Assembly: GCA_027451445.1 (NCBI GenBank)
Contig: DAIDJG010000272.1
Coordinates: forward strand, 46,049-110,048
Direction of reading: 5' to 3'
Source of the DNA: Singulisphaera sp.
GTDB taxonomy: Bacteria > Planctomycetota > Planctomycetia > Isosphaerales > Isosphaeraceae
DNA: 64,000 nucleotides
Shown here: one piece after another, positions 56,676 to 64,000 of the stretch
Position numbering within the stretch: position 1 is the first letter of the stretch
Layout of the letters: each line of letters starts with the position of its first letter
The notes under the pieces: generated by a model
Database searches by the model: none
What the model was told of the DNA's origin: nothing
Seen by the model: the letters and a program-made list of their open reading frames with translations, nothing else
Program-made: the position numbers and the translations under genes

Positions 56676-57508
56676 AGCGGTGTCTCCGGAGGCGCAGACG
56701 AGGGGTAATAACGAATGTCCTGTCCTGAAAGGATGCGGTCGACATACTCCTGGATCGCGCGCATCGCCTCGACCGTCCACTCGTCGAAGGTGCCCGGCCA
56801 GGCGTCGGTGTGCAGAATCTGGGACTCGAAGCTCAACCGGTGCAACGCGTACGCGAGGCGCCGATCGATCGACTCGGCCCCGGCAAGCGACTCCTCCAAG
56901 GTCTGGAGCGCCTGCGCCAACTCAGCCGCGTTGGCCATCGGAGGCGCCTCCCCGCGCCGCAAACTCGGGAGAAAGGCATTGGGCTCCTCGCCTAACAGTC
57001 CGGCATGGCGGAGCACAACCTCGACCGGCGAACGGAACGTCAGCGGCACACGGTCGGGAATCACCGGCATCTCGACCGAGAGCGACCCACTGTCCGCCGT
57101 GGGAGCGCCGAGCGCTTCGGCTCGGTCCGAGCCGTCGGCCTCCGCCTCCTGTGCCTCCAGGGCGCTCGCTTCGCGCGACGCGTTTTGCGCGCTCCACTCC
57201 GCGAGATACTCGGGATCGCTGGCAATCTCGTGGAGTCCCTCGAACGTCCCTCGCCGGGCCTCGATCTCCTCCACCTGCGCCTTGGCACGCTCCCCACTAA
57301 TGGCACGCATCAGCAACTCGGCGCAATACTCCTGCACCGTCGGCACCCCCACGCGGCTCGCCTGGGCGTCCGCCTGATCGAGCATCCAGCCCGGGATGTA
57401 GAGCGAGAGCAACTGCTCCTGCTGACTCGGGTCGGGCAACTTGAACTCCGCCGATCGGAATACCTCGGGGAGCCGCCGCCAGCGCGAGTATTTCGGTCGC
57501 TCGGGCAT
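56672..57508 (-). CDS. hypothetical protein inside the glycolate oxidase operon
   Basis: I do not recognise this 278-residue protein. It is acidic and helical, with a glutamate/alanine-rich middle (about 80-150) that could form a coiled coil, and a shorter conserved-looking stretch MLDQADAQASRVGVPTVQEYC. No signal peptide or transmembrane segment is seen. It lies between glcD and glcE on the same strand, and its stop overlaps the glcE start by four bases, so it is translated with the oxidase. It could be a small assembly factor for the enzyme (inference). Confidence 0.75.
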   Translation of the reverse strand: MPERPKYSRWRRLPEVFRSAEFKLPDPSQQEQLLSLYIPGWMLDQADAQASRVGVPTVQEYCAELLMRAISGERAKAQVEEIEARRGTFEGLHEIASDPEYLAEWSAQNASREASALEAQEAEADGSDRAEALGAPTADSGSLSVEMPVIPDRVPLTFRSPVEVVLRHAGLLGEEPNAFLPSLRRGEAPPMANAAELAQALQTLEESLAGAESIDRRLAYALHRLSFESQILHTDAWPGTFDEWTVEAMRAIQEYVDRILSGQDIRYYPSSAPPETPL

Positions 57509-57621
57509 GACGATTCAGTCCTCTCTGCTCGTCCCTGAGGTCGATCTTGCCCGTGACGTCCGTGAACGCAAAGATCGGGTTCTCAAGTACAGTAGCGTAT
57601 GATCTTGCGAGGTGATATTCA

Positions 57622-59082
57622 TCATGCCGAGGCCCGATGCCCCGGACTCTTGCGCTCGATACACCCCGCACCGCCGGGCAGCATCTTGTCGGGGCTGCAG
57701 CGGCCGGTGGGATTGAACATATTCCGCAGCGCCACCATCGTTGCGAGGTCTTCCGGCGTAAAGAGCTGCGGCATGAACTCCATCTTCTCGACCCCGATCC
57801 CGTGCTCGCCTGTAACACTGCCTCCAACGGCGATGCACTCTTCGAGAATCTCGTGACTCGCGACGAGTACCCGCTTCACCTGATCGGGATCGCGTTCGTC
57901 AAAAAGGAGAATTGGGTGAATGTTGCCGTCCCCCGCATGGAAGACGTTGGCGATCCGCAACCCGTGGCGCTCTCCCACGCGCGTAATGTGCCGGAGGATG
58001 TGAGGCAACTTGGTGCGCGGGACGACGCCATCCTGCGTGCAGAAAGTCGGGCTCAGCCGCCCGATGGCGCCGAACGCGGACTTTCGACTCTTCCAGATGG
58101 CCACGTACTCGGGTTCCTTGCGGGTGCGCCAGGAGATCGACTTCGAGACGCTACCGCCGTGCGTCCGGACGATCTCGGCGATCGCCTGCGCCTCGCGATC
58201 GAGCCCAGCGTCTAACCCGTCAACCTCGATGATCAAAACCGCCCCCGCCTCGGTCGGGAAACCGAAGTGAAATGCCTTCTCGACGGCCTGGATCATCAAG
58301 TTGTCCAGCATTTCCAGTGCCGCCGGCACAATCCCCGCCGCGATGATGCCGCTCACGGTCTCGGTCGCCGCGTCCACGCTCTCGAACACGCCAAGCAGCG
58401 TCCGCCCCGCCTCGGGATCCCGCGTCAGGCCCACGGTAACCTTCGTGGCCACACCGAACGTTCCCTCGTGGCCTACAATCAGGCCGGCAAGGTCATACCC
58501 GGGGTTATCCTCCGTTACTCCGCCGGCCTGGACGACCGATCCGTCCGGCAGAACGAGCTCAACCCCCCGGACATGGTTCACCGTCACCCCATACTTGAGC
58601 GTATGCGGACCGCCCGAGTTTGTCGCCACGTTGCCACCGATCGTGCACGCGCTCTGGCTCGACGGGTCCGGCGCATAATGAAATCCCGTTCCCGCCAGCG
58701 CACGGGTCAGCCAGAGGTTGACCACCCCAGGCTCAACGATCGCGTATCGGTCCCGCGTATTGATCTCGAGGATCCGCTTCATGCGGGTCAAGCAGAGCAT
58801 CACGCCCCCGCCGACCGCCAGCGTCCCTCCCGCCAGACTCGTCCCAGCCCCCCGCGGCACGAACGGCAACTGATGCCGCTCGCAAAGCTTGACCACCCCG
58901 ACAACCTGCTCGGTCGACGTCGGAAAGACCACGACGTCCGGCACGCTTTTTTCGATCACGTACCCATCGCACTCGTACACCACCAACTCATCGCGCTGGT
59001 GTAACACGTTCTCCGCCCCGACGATTGCCGTCAGTTCGGAAACGATGCGTGACGAAAGCGAAGGCGTCGAGGCGACAGACAT
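57622..59082 (-). CDS. glcD: glycolate oxidase FAD-linked subunit
   Basis: A 486-residue FAD-linked oxidase from the ATG at 59082. The PCMH domain contains the FAD loop PRGAGTSLAGGTLAVGGG and the segment ATNSGGPHTLKYG. The C-terminal FAD-oxidase cap holds HAGDGNIHP and GEHGIGVEK, as in GlcD/D-lactate dehydrogenase-type enzymes. It leads the minus-strand operon glcD - 278-residue gene - glcE - glcF - Uma2. The probable substrate is glycolate or D-lactate, oxidised with electrons sent to GlcF. A longer frame to 59199 lacks family similarity. Confidence 0.95.
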   Translation of the reverse strand: MSVASTPSLSSRIVSELTAIVGAENVLHQRDELVVYECDGYVIEKSVPDVVVFPTSTEQVVGVVKLCERHQLPFVPRGAGTSLAGGTLAVGGGVMLCLTRMKRILEINTRDRYAIVEPGVVNLWLTRALAGTGFHYAPDPSSQSACTIGGNVATNSGGPHTLKYGVTVNHVRGVELVLPDGSVVQAGGVTEDNPGYDLAGLIVGHEGTFGVATKVTVGLTRDPEAGRTLLGVFESVDAATETVSGIIAAGIVPAALEMLDNLMIQAVEKAFHFGFPTEAGAVLIIEVDGLDAGLDREAQAIAEIVRTHGGSVSKSISWRTRKEPEYVAIWKSRKSAFGAIGRLSPTFCTQDGVVPRTKLPHILRHITRVGERHGLRIANVFHAGDGNIHPILLFDERDPDQVKRVLVASHEILEECIAVGGSVTGEHGIGVEKMEFMPQLFTPEDLATMVALRNMFNPTGRCSPDKMLPGGAGCIERKSPGHRASA

Positions 59083-60146
59083 CGGTGTGTGGTTCTCGGA
59101 GCCAACTTGCAAGTCCGTGTCAAACGACAAATAGAATAACAGCCCTCCCTCCGTGCCGCCAACCCGTCCACTGACCCGGCCGCTCCCACCTTGATTCATA
59201 CGGCGGGTTATTCAGCGTGGCGGTCTTGGATGACGAAACGAGTTGCCACCCTTGATCTCCGTCAGTGAACTCGTTCTCCAAAAGGACTCTCCGCCGGCCG
59301 GACGAAACGTGTAACGTCTTAGCACATCAACGGTTTTCCGGTTTTAGCGACGCTTCGCCGAACACGATCAAAGGGGTTTTGCGTTGCTCAGCCCTAACAG
59401 GATTGAGGATCGCGAGGCGCCGCCTTCGTTTCGGCAGTCGCCGGAAACACTGCGGATTCAGCTTGATCAGGCTTTTCGAGTTTCGGAGTTTGGGAATAAC
59501 TCCGAAATATATAACCCCTTTCCTTTCCTCAATTTCAGAGTTTCGGAGTTTCGCGGAGAAACCATTATCGAATGGTTTTCGAGGGCGAACTGCAAAATCG
59601 ACGGTCCGCATGCCGCACGAAACATGCCAAATATGGCTATCGCCGCCCATGACCACGAAGGCTGATCGTCATGGGATGGGACTGAACGCTCCGCAGCGGG
59701 ACTCACGCAAAACTCAATGGCTCTCAGGAGCATTGGCCCAGGACTCTCCCGTTTTCCGCTGCTCTTGGATTTCCCCTCTCGCCGACGCGGCGCCTCCCCG
59801 GCGTACAGCACGGTTTGGTGCGAACTCGCGGTTGCACAAAAGGAAGCGGTCGGGCTCGGGAACCCTGATCGACCCATCTCCGGCGCGTCCTCGCTGGTGA
59901 ATCGTTTGTGGCTGGCGGCCACCCTGTTAGTGTACATAAATTCGCCATGGACGTCAAGTGTCTTCGCGACGTTTTTTCGACTCGACCAGCAACCGGTTTA
60001 GAGGACGAAGATCTCGGGGCGTAACGGTTCATGGCACGCTCGCTGGCGAATCGCTTGTGCGGCACCCGCCAGCTCGGTTACCATGCGAACATGGCCCTTC
60101 GACAGTTGTAATGGATCTCCGTGCGCCTACATTTCGGACCCGCGTC
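59083..60146. other. long intergenic region with repeats
   Basis: A 1.06 kb gap between the divergent glcD and DUF1559 genes. It contains the direct and inverted repeats at 59478-59578, and nothing I can support as a gene. Frames of up to 211 codons cross it but show no recognisable motif or ribosome site. Confidence 0.5.
59478..59578. repeat. clustered direct and inverted repeats
   Basis: A 14-base direct repeat, GAGTTTCGGAGTTT, occurs at 59478-59491 and 59538-59551, exactly 60 bases apart. The first copy also forms a perfect 10-bp hairpin: 59481-59490 pairs with 59498-59507 around a 7-base loop. A further perfect 8-bp hairpin lies at 59559-59578 (arms 59559-59566 and 59571-59578, loop ATCG). 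Such elements resemble planctomycete intergenic palindromes. Confidence 0.65.
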
Positions 60147-61148
60147 ATGTCGATTGTCGTTTCCTGCGAGTGCGGGCAAACCTTTGAGACGGACAACACG
60201 AACGCCGGGCGTCGCGCCCGTTGTTCGGTCTGCGGCCACGTCCTGACTGTGCCCGCAGCACCACGGGCGGCGGAGGTTTTCTACATCCCCCCTGAACCGC
60301 CCGTGCAGGCCACCTGCCGCAAGGCGATCACCAGCATCCTCTTGAGCACGTTCTTCTTCATCGGCTGCCTGAGCGGCTTGCCGGCCATTGTGGTCGGCCT
60401 CGCCGCATTGAAAGAGATCCGCCAAAGCGGGGGACGGCTTCGCGGCCGCAAACTGGCGATCGCGGGAATCGTGCTCGGAGTAATGAGCTGCATTCTCACA
60501 TACGCATTTCTCGCTCAAACCGCGATCCACCCGCGCGAAGCGGCGCGGCGGGCCCAGTGCGTCAACAACCTCAAGCAAATCGGCCTGGCCATGCACAACT
60601 ACCTGAGCGAGCATGGCGTCCTCCCAACCGCTGCAATCAGCGACAGCAATGGCAAGCCTCTTCTGAGTTGGCGCGTCGCGATCCTTTCTTATCTGGAGTC
60701 GGGCTCGCTCTACTCGGAGTTCCAGCTCGACGAGCCCTGGAACAGTCCGCACAATCTCGCGTTGCTCGACAGAATGCCCAACGTCTACCGGTGTCCCAGC
60801 CATGATGATCTCGATAACGGGATGACGAGTTACGTCGCCGTCGTAGGTCCAAACACGGCCTTTACCGCCGACTTCAAGCCGTTGTCCCTCCGAGACTTTA
60901 CCGACGGGACCGCGACGACGCTCCTGATCGGCGAACTACGTCACCAGGTTCCGTGGACGAAGCCGCAGGATATGCCCTTCGACGTACCATTGCCTCTCAA
61001 CGGACTTGGAAGCCACCACAAAGACGGCTTCAACGCTTTATTCGGGGACGGGCACGTTCGGTTCCTGAAAGACACGATCTCACCCCAGGTCTTCAACGCG
61101 ATCCTCACGCGAAATGGAAACGAAGCGATCGCGACGGACCCGTTATGA
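60147..61148 (+). CDS. zinc-ribbon/DUF4190/DUF1559 membrane protein
   Basis: The 333-residue protein has three parts. A cytoplasmic zinc ribbon (residues 1-35) has CECGQ and CSVCG. A DUF4190-like pair of transmembrane helices (about 60-115) follows. A DUF1559 domain with the usual HH-DGFNALFGDGHVRFLKD C-terminal signature closes the protein. DUF1559 proteins are pilin-like planctomycete proteins of unknown role. The start at 60147 precedes MSIVVSCECG; an ATG 36 bases upstream adds 12 unrelated residues. The usual type IV pilin-like leader is absent here, replaced by the ribbon and helices. Confidence 0.87.
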   Translation: MSIVVSCECGQTFETDNTNAGRRARCSVCGHVLTVPAAPRAAEVFYIPPEPPVQATCRKAITSILLSTFFFIGCLSGLPAIVVGLAALKEIRQSGGRLRGRKLAIAGIVLGVMSCILTYAFLAQTAIHPREAARRAQCVNNLKQIGLAMHNYLSEHGVLPTAAISDSNGKPLLSWRVAILSYLESGSLYSEFQLDEPWNSPHNLALLDRMPNVYRCPSHDDLDNGMTSYVAVVGPNTAFTADFKPLSLRDFTDGTATTLLIGELRHQVPWTKPQDMPFDVPLPLNGLGSHHKDGFNALFGDGHVRFLKDTISPQVFNAILTRNGNEAIATDPL

Positions 61149-61605
61149 CTCCAATACATAGAGAAGCCGCCGAACGGCAGGCGACGGCCGCGCAGTCAGG
61201 AGCGCCTTCACCGTTGACATTGAGCGCACGTCGCGAGCGACTTGCGCAAGTTCTTGAGGCCGATCATACGGTCGAAACTCACGACTCGGCCGAGTTGGCC
61301 TGCCGGCTGATCTGAACATCGAAGACGCCGACGCCCGGTGATACTGCGTCGTTCGTCGTCCAAACGTAAATCGCTCCCATAGCCTGAAGATCATGCCATG
61401 TGAGCGGGGGCCGTGATGCGCCGGCTTCGCATCGGACGTTGCCAGGGTTAGATCGCGAACGAAATGATCTGGCGCAAGAGTTGCGAGATGAAACCACGTC
61501 ATCAGCTCGGCCTTGGAACAACCCCAGGCTTAACCCCTGAAGGGTTACCAACCCGGGTCATTTCGTCACCTCCCACTACGGCTACCTGACGCATGAGGCA
61601 CGTCC
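61149..61605. other. intergenic region, no gene seen
   Basis: A 457-base gap between the DUF1559 gene and a small secreted protein gene. A minus-strand frame at 61279-61551 contains a stretch resembling a protein end (PPLTWHDLQAMGAIYV) but has no start context. No terminator or repeat was found. Confidence 0.5.
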
Positions 61606-62034
61606 ATGCTGCGGATTCACCAGCATTGCGCGCGACGCTTCTCGTTCCTACTACTCGCAGCGTGCTCGCTCGTTTCGCCGAGTAAGGCCGCCTCGCCCGA
61701 TGATCCTATCGGCACGTGGACATTGCGGTGTGTGCCGCCGGACGGCAAGTCGCGCGAATGCGTGGTAACGATTTCGCGAGACGGCAACGGACTGAAGGGC
61801 CTGTACGTCGCCGATGGCAAGAAACGGCTCGCGAAGGAAGTCGCGCTCGACCAAGGTGTTCTCAGCGTCAAGGTCGACGGTGAATACATCGGGCAAGCCT
61901 ATAAACTGACCTACCAGGGGACCGTTCGCGGTAACGCGATGCGGGGTACCGTGCAATGGTCGTACGGGTGGGCGTCTGGTCGCTTCGGCTTTGAGGGAGA
62001 GCGGGTCGTCGACGAGATCGCGGCGGCGCCCTGA
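61606..62034 (+). CDS. small secreted protein of unknown function
   Basis: A 142-residue protein with a signal peptide (1-28, ending S-K-A-A). The mature part is beta-rich (GTWTLRCVPPDGK, LKGLYVADGKKRL) and has a single conserved-looking Cys pair, C42 and C52 in that order. No domain name is assigned; a lipocalin-like or NTF2-like beta barrel is possible from the pattern. The gene faces the NHL gene, with the 29-bp palindrome between their ends. Confidence 0.7.
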   Translation: MLRIHQHCARRFSFLLLAACSLVSPSKAASPDDPIGTWTLRCVPPDGKSRECVVTISRDGNGLKGLYVADGKKRLAKEVALDQGVLSVKVDGEYIGQAYKLTYQGTVRGNAMRGTVQWSYGWASGRFGFEGERVVDEIAAAP

Positions 62035-62042
62035 TCGTCGGG

Positions 62043-62106
62043 ATCGAGAGTCGACTTTCGCTCCGCGAAAGAATTGGCTTTCGCGGAGCGAAAGTCGACT
62101 CTCGAT
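62043..62106. repeat. perfect 29-bp inverted repeat, nested palindromes
   Basis: Arms 62043-62071 and 62078-62106 are exact reverse complements, 29 bp each, around the 6-base loop AATTGG. Each arm contains a nested 7-bp hairpin (CTTTCGC/GCGAAAG). It lies between the ends of two convergent genes, and may act as a bidirectional terminator, although there is no T-run. The length and perfection are beyond a typical terminator. Confidence 0.9.
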
Positions 62107-62236
62107 GCCTGGTTGAAGTTATATGCACGGCGTGATTCAGACATGCAGTAAAATATAGCCTATTAAAAATACTAAATTTTTAGAATCGCCGCGGAGATTC
62201 GCCGTCTGGGGAGACCGGACTGAATTGCCAACCGCT

Positions 62237-63163
62237 CTATTTCGCCGTGAACTTCTGCAACCGCCGCCCGTCGATCTCGGCGACGTACACATCGCCCTGA
62301 GAGTCGATGCAGACCGCGTGAGGCATATCGAACTGACCCGGCCCGGCGCCGGTCGAGCCCCAGTGTTGCCGAGCCTTGCCGTTGCGATCGAGGACGGTCA
62401 CACGGTCGGCGCGGCCGTCGGCGACGAAGAGGCGGCGATCCGCGGTGAGGAAGAGGCCGTAAGGCGCTCCGCCCTCGGTCCACTGTGCGAGATACTTGCC
62501 TTGAGGATCGAAGACCTGAACGCGGTCGTTCTCACGGTCTCCCACATAGATCCGGCCGTCGGCGTCGGCAACGATCGCGTGTGGCAGGTGAAACTGCCCT
62601 TCGCGCTTACCCTTCGAACCCCACTCGCTGATGTACCGTCCATCCTTCGCGAACCGCACAACCCGTGCGTTACCGTAGCCGTCGGCGACGAAGAACTCGC
62701 CCGAAGGAGTGATCGCGACGTCGGTCGGCTGGTTGAAGCGATCAGGCGCTGCGCCGGGCATCCCTTGGCGGCCAAGGGTCATCAAGAGGGAACCCTCATG
62801 GTCGAATTTGCGCACCAGGTGATGCCCCACGTCGGTAATCCAGACGTTCTGGTCGCGGTCGATCCGCATACCGTGGGCCTTCTTCACCAATCCCTCGCCC
62901 CACGAACGGAGGTACTTCCCATCGCGGTCAAACACCACCACCGGAGGCTCGCTTCGGTGGAAGACAAACACGCGGTCAGGGGCATCGGTCGCGACCGCCG
63001 ACACTTCTCCGAGCTTGATCGGGCTGGACGGACTGGGCCAATCGGCGACGACCTTGTACGCCGGAATCGGCTTCGACGATGGATCCTCCGCGAATGCCGC
63101 GGTGAGTACGAGGCTGCCCGACGAAGCCAGGAGGGTCAGCAGGACGAGCGTTCGCGCGTGCAT
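62237..63163 (-). CDS. secreted NHL-repeat beta-propeller protein
   Basis: A 308-residue protein with a signal peptide (1-27) and a set of NHL repeats. Repeat signatures include GEFFVADGYGNARVVRF, GRIYVGDRENDRVQVFD and RRLFVADGRADRVTVLD (about 125-275). NHL propellers are six-bladed and occur in peptidylglycine-lyase-like and binding proteins. The role here is unknown; the exported form suggests ligand or polymer binding. It lies beside a sulfatase gene on the same strand. Confidence 0.88.
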   Translation of the reverse strand: MHARTLVLLTLLASSGSLVLTAAFAEDPSSKPIPAYKVVADWPSPSSPIKLGEVSAVATDAPDRVFVFHRSEPPVVVFDRDGKYLRSWGEGLVKKAHGMRIDRDQNVWITDVGHHLVRKFDHEGSLLMTLGRQGMPGAAPDRFNQPTDVAITPSGEFFVADGYGNARVVRFAKDGRYISEWGSKGKREGQFHLPHAIVADADGRIYVGDRENDRVQVFDPQGKYLAQWTEGGAPYGLFLTADRRLFVADGRADRVTVLDRNGKARQHWGSTGAGPGQFDMPHAVCIDSQGDVYVAEIDGRRLQKFTAK

Positions 63164-63388
63164 CGGAAGCGCTTCCAGGTTGGTGCATCGATCGTCTGTG
63201 GTCCTCGCGTCGGGATCTCGAGCCCAGGTCGAAGACAGCGTCAGGATAATGCGAAAGACGCTCCCGACGCCAGCGAGCCGATCGTTCGAGAGTCGCGTTC
63301 GAAGTCATCGGACACCAAGGGAAACCGCGCGCACGACCTGACGCGTCCTCCGTTCCGACGTTTCTCTCATCCGTTCGGCGACCGCGGC

Positions 63389-64000
63389 CTACGGCGTACT
63401 TCGCCCCGCCGCGGAATCCGCACCTTCGAGTGTCCGCCGCAGCGATCCTTGAAGGCGCTCCAGCGTGTCGTGCAGCGCCGGTTCGTTGGCAAGATTGTGC
63501 GATTCAAGTGGATCGGCGCAGAGGTCGTACAATTCCTCGCGGGTACCGTTGTTGATGTACGCCTTCCCTTCAGCTACCAACGCCTGGACCGGCCCGAGAG
63601 TCGCCGGAATGTTGGGCGACGGGGAATAAGACGTTTGATGCTCGACTTCGGAGAGCACGAGATCTGGCTCCGCATCTTCGGACTTCCAGAAGCGGGTCAA
63701 CGGTTTACCGGGAAACGGTGAGCCGGTCCCGAGGCCAACGACGTCCGAGACGGTGGCGGCGACCTCGCGCAGGCTCACCGGAGTGTTGACGACGCGAGGA
63801 GCGGCCGTTGCCGAAGCTGGCGGGAGAATCAGGAGCGGAACATGGACCTCCCGGTTATAGACGCTTAGGCCATGACCCTGGAAACCATGCTCCATGAAAT
63901 GCTCGCCGTGGTCGGACGTGATGATCACCAGCGTGTTTTCGAGCAAACCGCGGCGGCCGAGCGAGTCGAACAACGAGCCGAGTTGTCGGTCGGCGTAGGC
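63389..64000 (-). CDS. sulfatase, C-terminal part, continues past the window end
   Basis: The frame is open to base 64000, so the N-terminus and the FGly motif lie outside. The visible part (203 residues) begins AYADRQLGSLFDSLG, then LVIITSDHGEHFMEHG, whose D-H is part of the sulfatase metal site. The later block ELYDLCADPLESHNLANEP is the typical C-terminal region of planctomycete sulfatases. It is the second sulfatase in the window and lies 225 bases upstream of the NHL gene on the minus strand. Confidence 0.93.
   Translation of the reverse strand, partial: AYADRQLGSLFDSLGRRGLLENTLVIITSDHGEHFMEHGFQGHGLSVYNREVHVPLLILPPASATAAPRVVNTPVSLREVAATVSDVVGLGTGSPFPGKPLTRFWKSEDAEPDLVLSEVEHQTSYSPSPNIPATLGPVQALVAEGKAYINNGTREELYDLCADPLESHNLANEPALHDTLERLQGSLRRTLEGADSAAGRSTP

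Noticed and set aside
59265..59900. 211-codon frame in the gap before the DUF1559 gene
   Set aside because: Crosses the repeat region and shows no motif, start context or codon pattern of a gene.
61279..61551. 90-codon minus-strand frame with a protein-like end
   Set aside because: Too short and without a start site; recorded only as a possible fragment.
1..64000. CRISPR array
   Set aside because: No regularly spaced repeats of the required size were seen; the direct repeat at 59478-59551 has only two copies.

Overview
The window is a high-GC chromosomal segment of a planctomycete, most likely of the Isosphaeraceae/Gemmatales type. The evidence is the combination of a DUF1549/DUF1553 protein (C-A-R-C-H haem motif) followed by a Tat-exported DUF1501 protein, two secreted sulfatases, a DUF1559 protein, a subtilase with the planctomycete N-terminal L-E-A-R-E-L-L-S motif, a Ser/Thr kinase with DLG in place of DFG, NHL and AsmA-like proteins, and a Uma2 nuclease. 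No rRNA, CRISPR array, integrase or intact insertion sequence was seen.

Region 1 (1-10635, all plus strand) is the most unusual part. It holds an Hsp70 (5' end cut by the window), a single-pass membrane protein, an AAA15/OLD-like ATPase next to a PIN-like nuclease, an Hsp70 fused to a C-terminal VWA domain, a glycine-rich membrane protein with a C-terminal FHA domain, a second FHA/membrane protein, and a secreted membrane-anchored protein joining squalene-cyclase-like repeats to a VWA domain. Three of the junctions overlap or nearly touch (4 bases, 1 base and 72 bases), so the Hsp70-VWA/FHA/FHA/VWA genes look like one operon. The ATPase-PIN pair reads as a lower-GC insert between the two Hsp70 genes.

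Region 2 (10749-28339) is mixed: rarA, a GT39-like membrane glycosyltransferase, an AsmA-like protein, acylphosphatase, an ABC-2 permease, an ABC exporter whose nucleotide-binding motifs have decayed, an SDR, a subtilase, kdsB, a receiver-HATPase protein, a CocE-like hydrolase and a small secreted protein.

Region 3 (28340-41194) has a decayed gene, an AT-rich promoter, two homologous membrane-embedded patatin-like lipases (1679 and 820 residues), and the DUF1549/DUF1501 pair.

Region 4 (41782-53382) has a kinase, a sulfatase, an HNH endonuclease next to a damaged tRNA-like sequence, cinA, an MBL hydrolase, and a nucleoside salvage cluster (upp, TerB-like, thymidine phosphorylase, CNT nucleoside transporter, purine nucleoside phosphorylase).

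Region 5 (53400-64000) is a glycolate-oxidase-type operon on the minus strand (glcD, an unknown 278-residue gene, glcE from a TTG start, glcF, Uma2), a repeat-rich intergenic stretch, a DUF1559 protein, a small secreted protein, a perfect 29-bp inverted repeat between convergent genes, an NHL protein and a truncated sulfatase.
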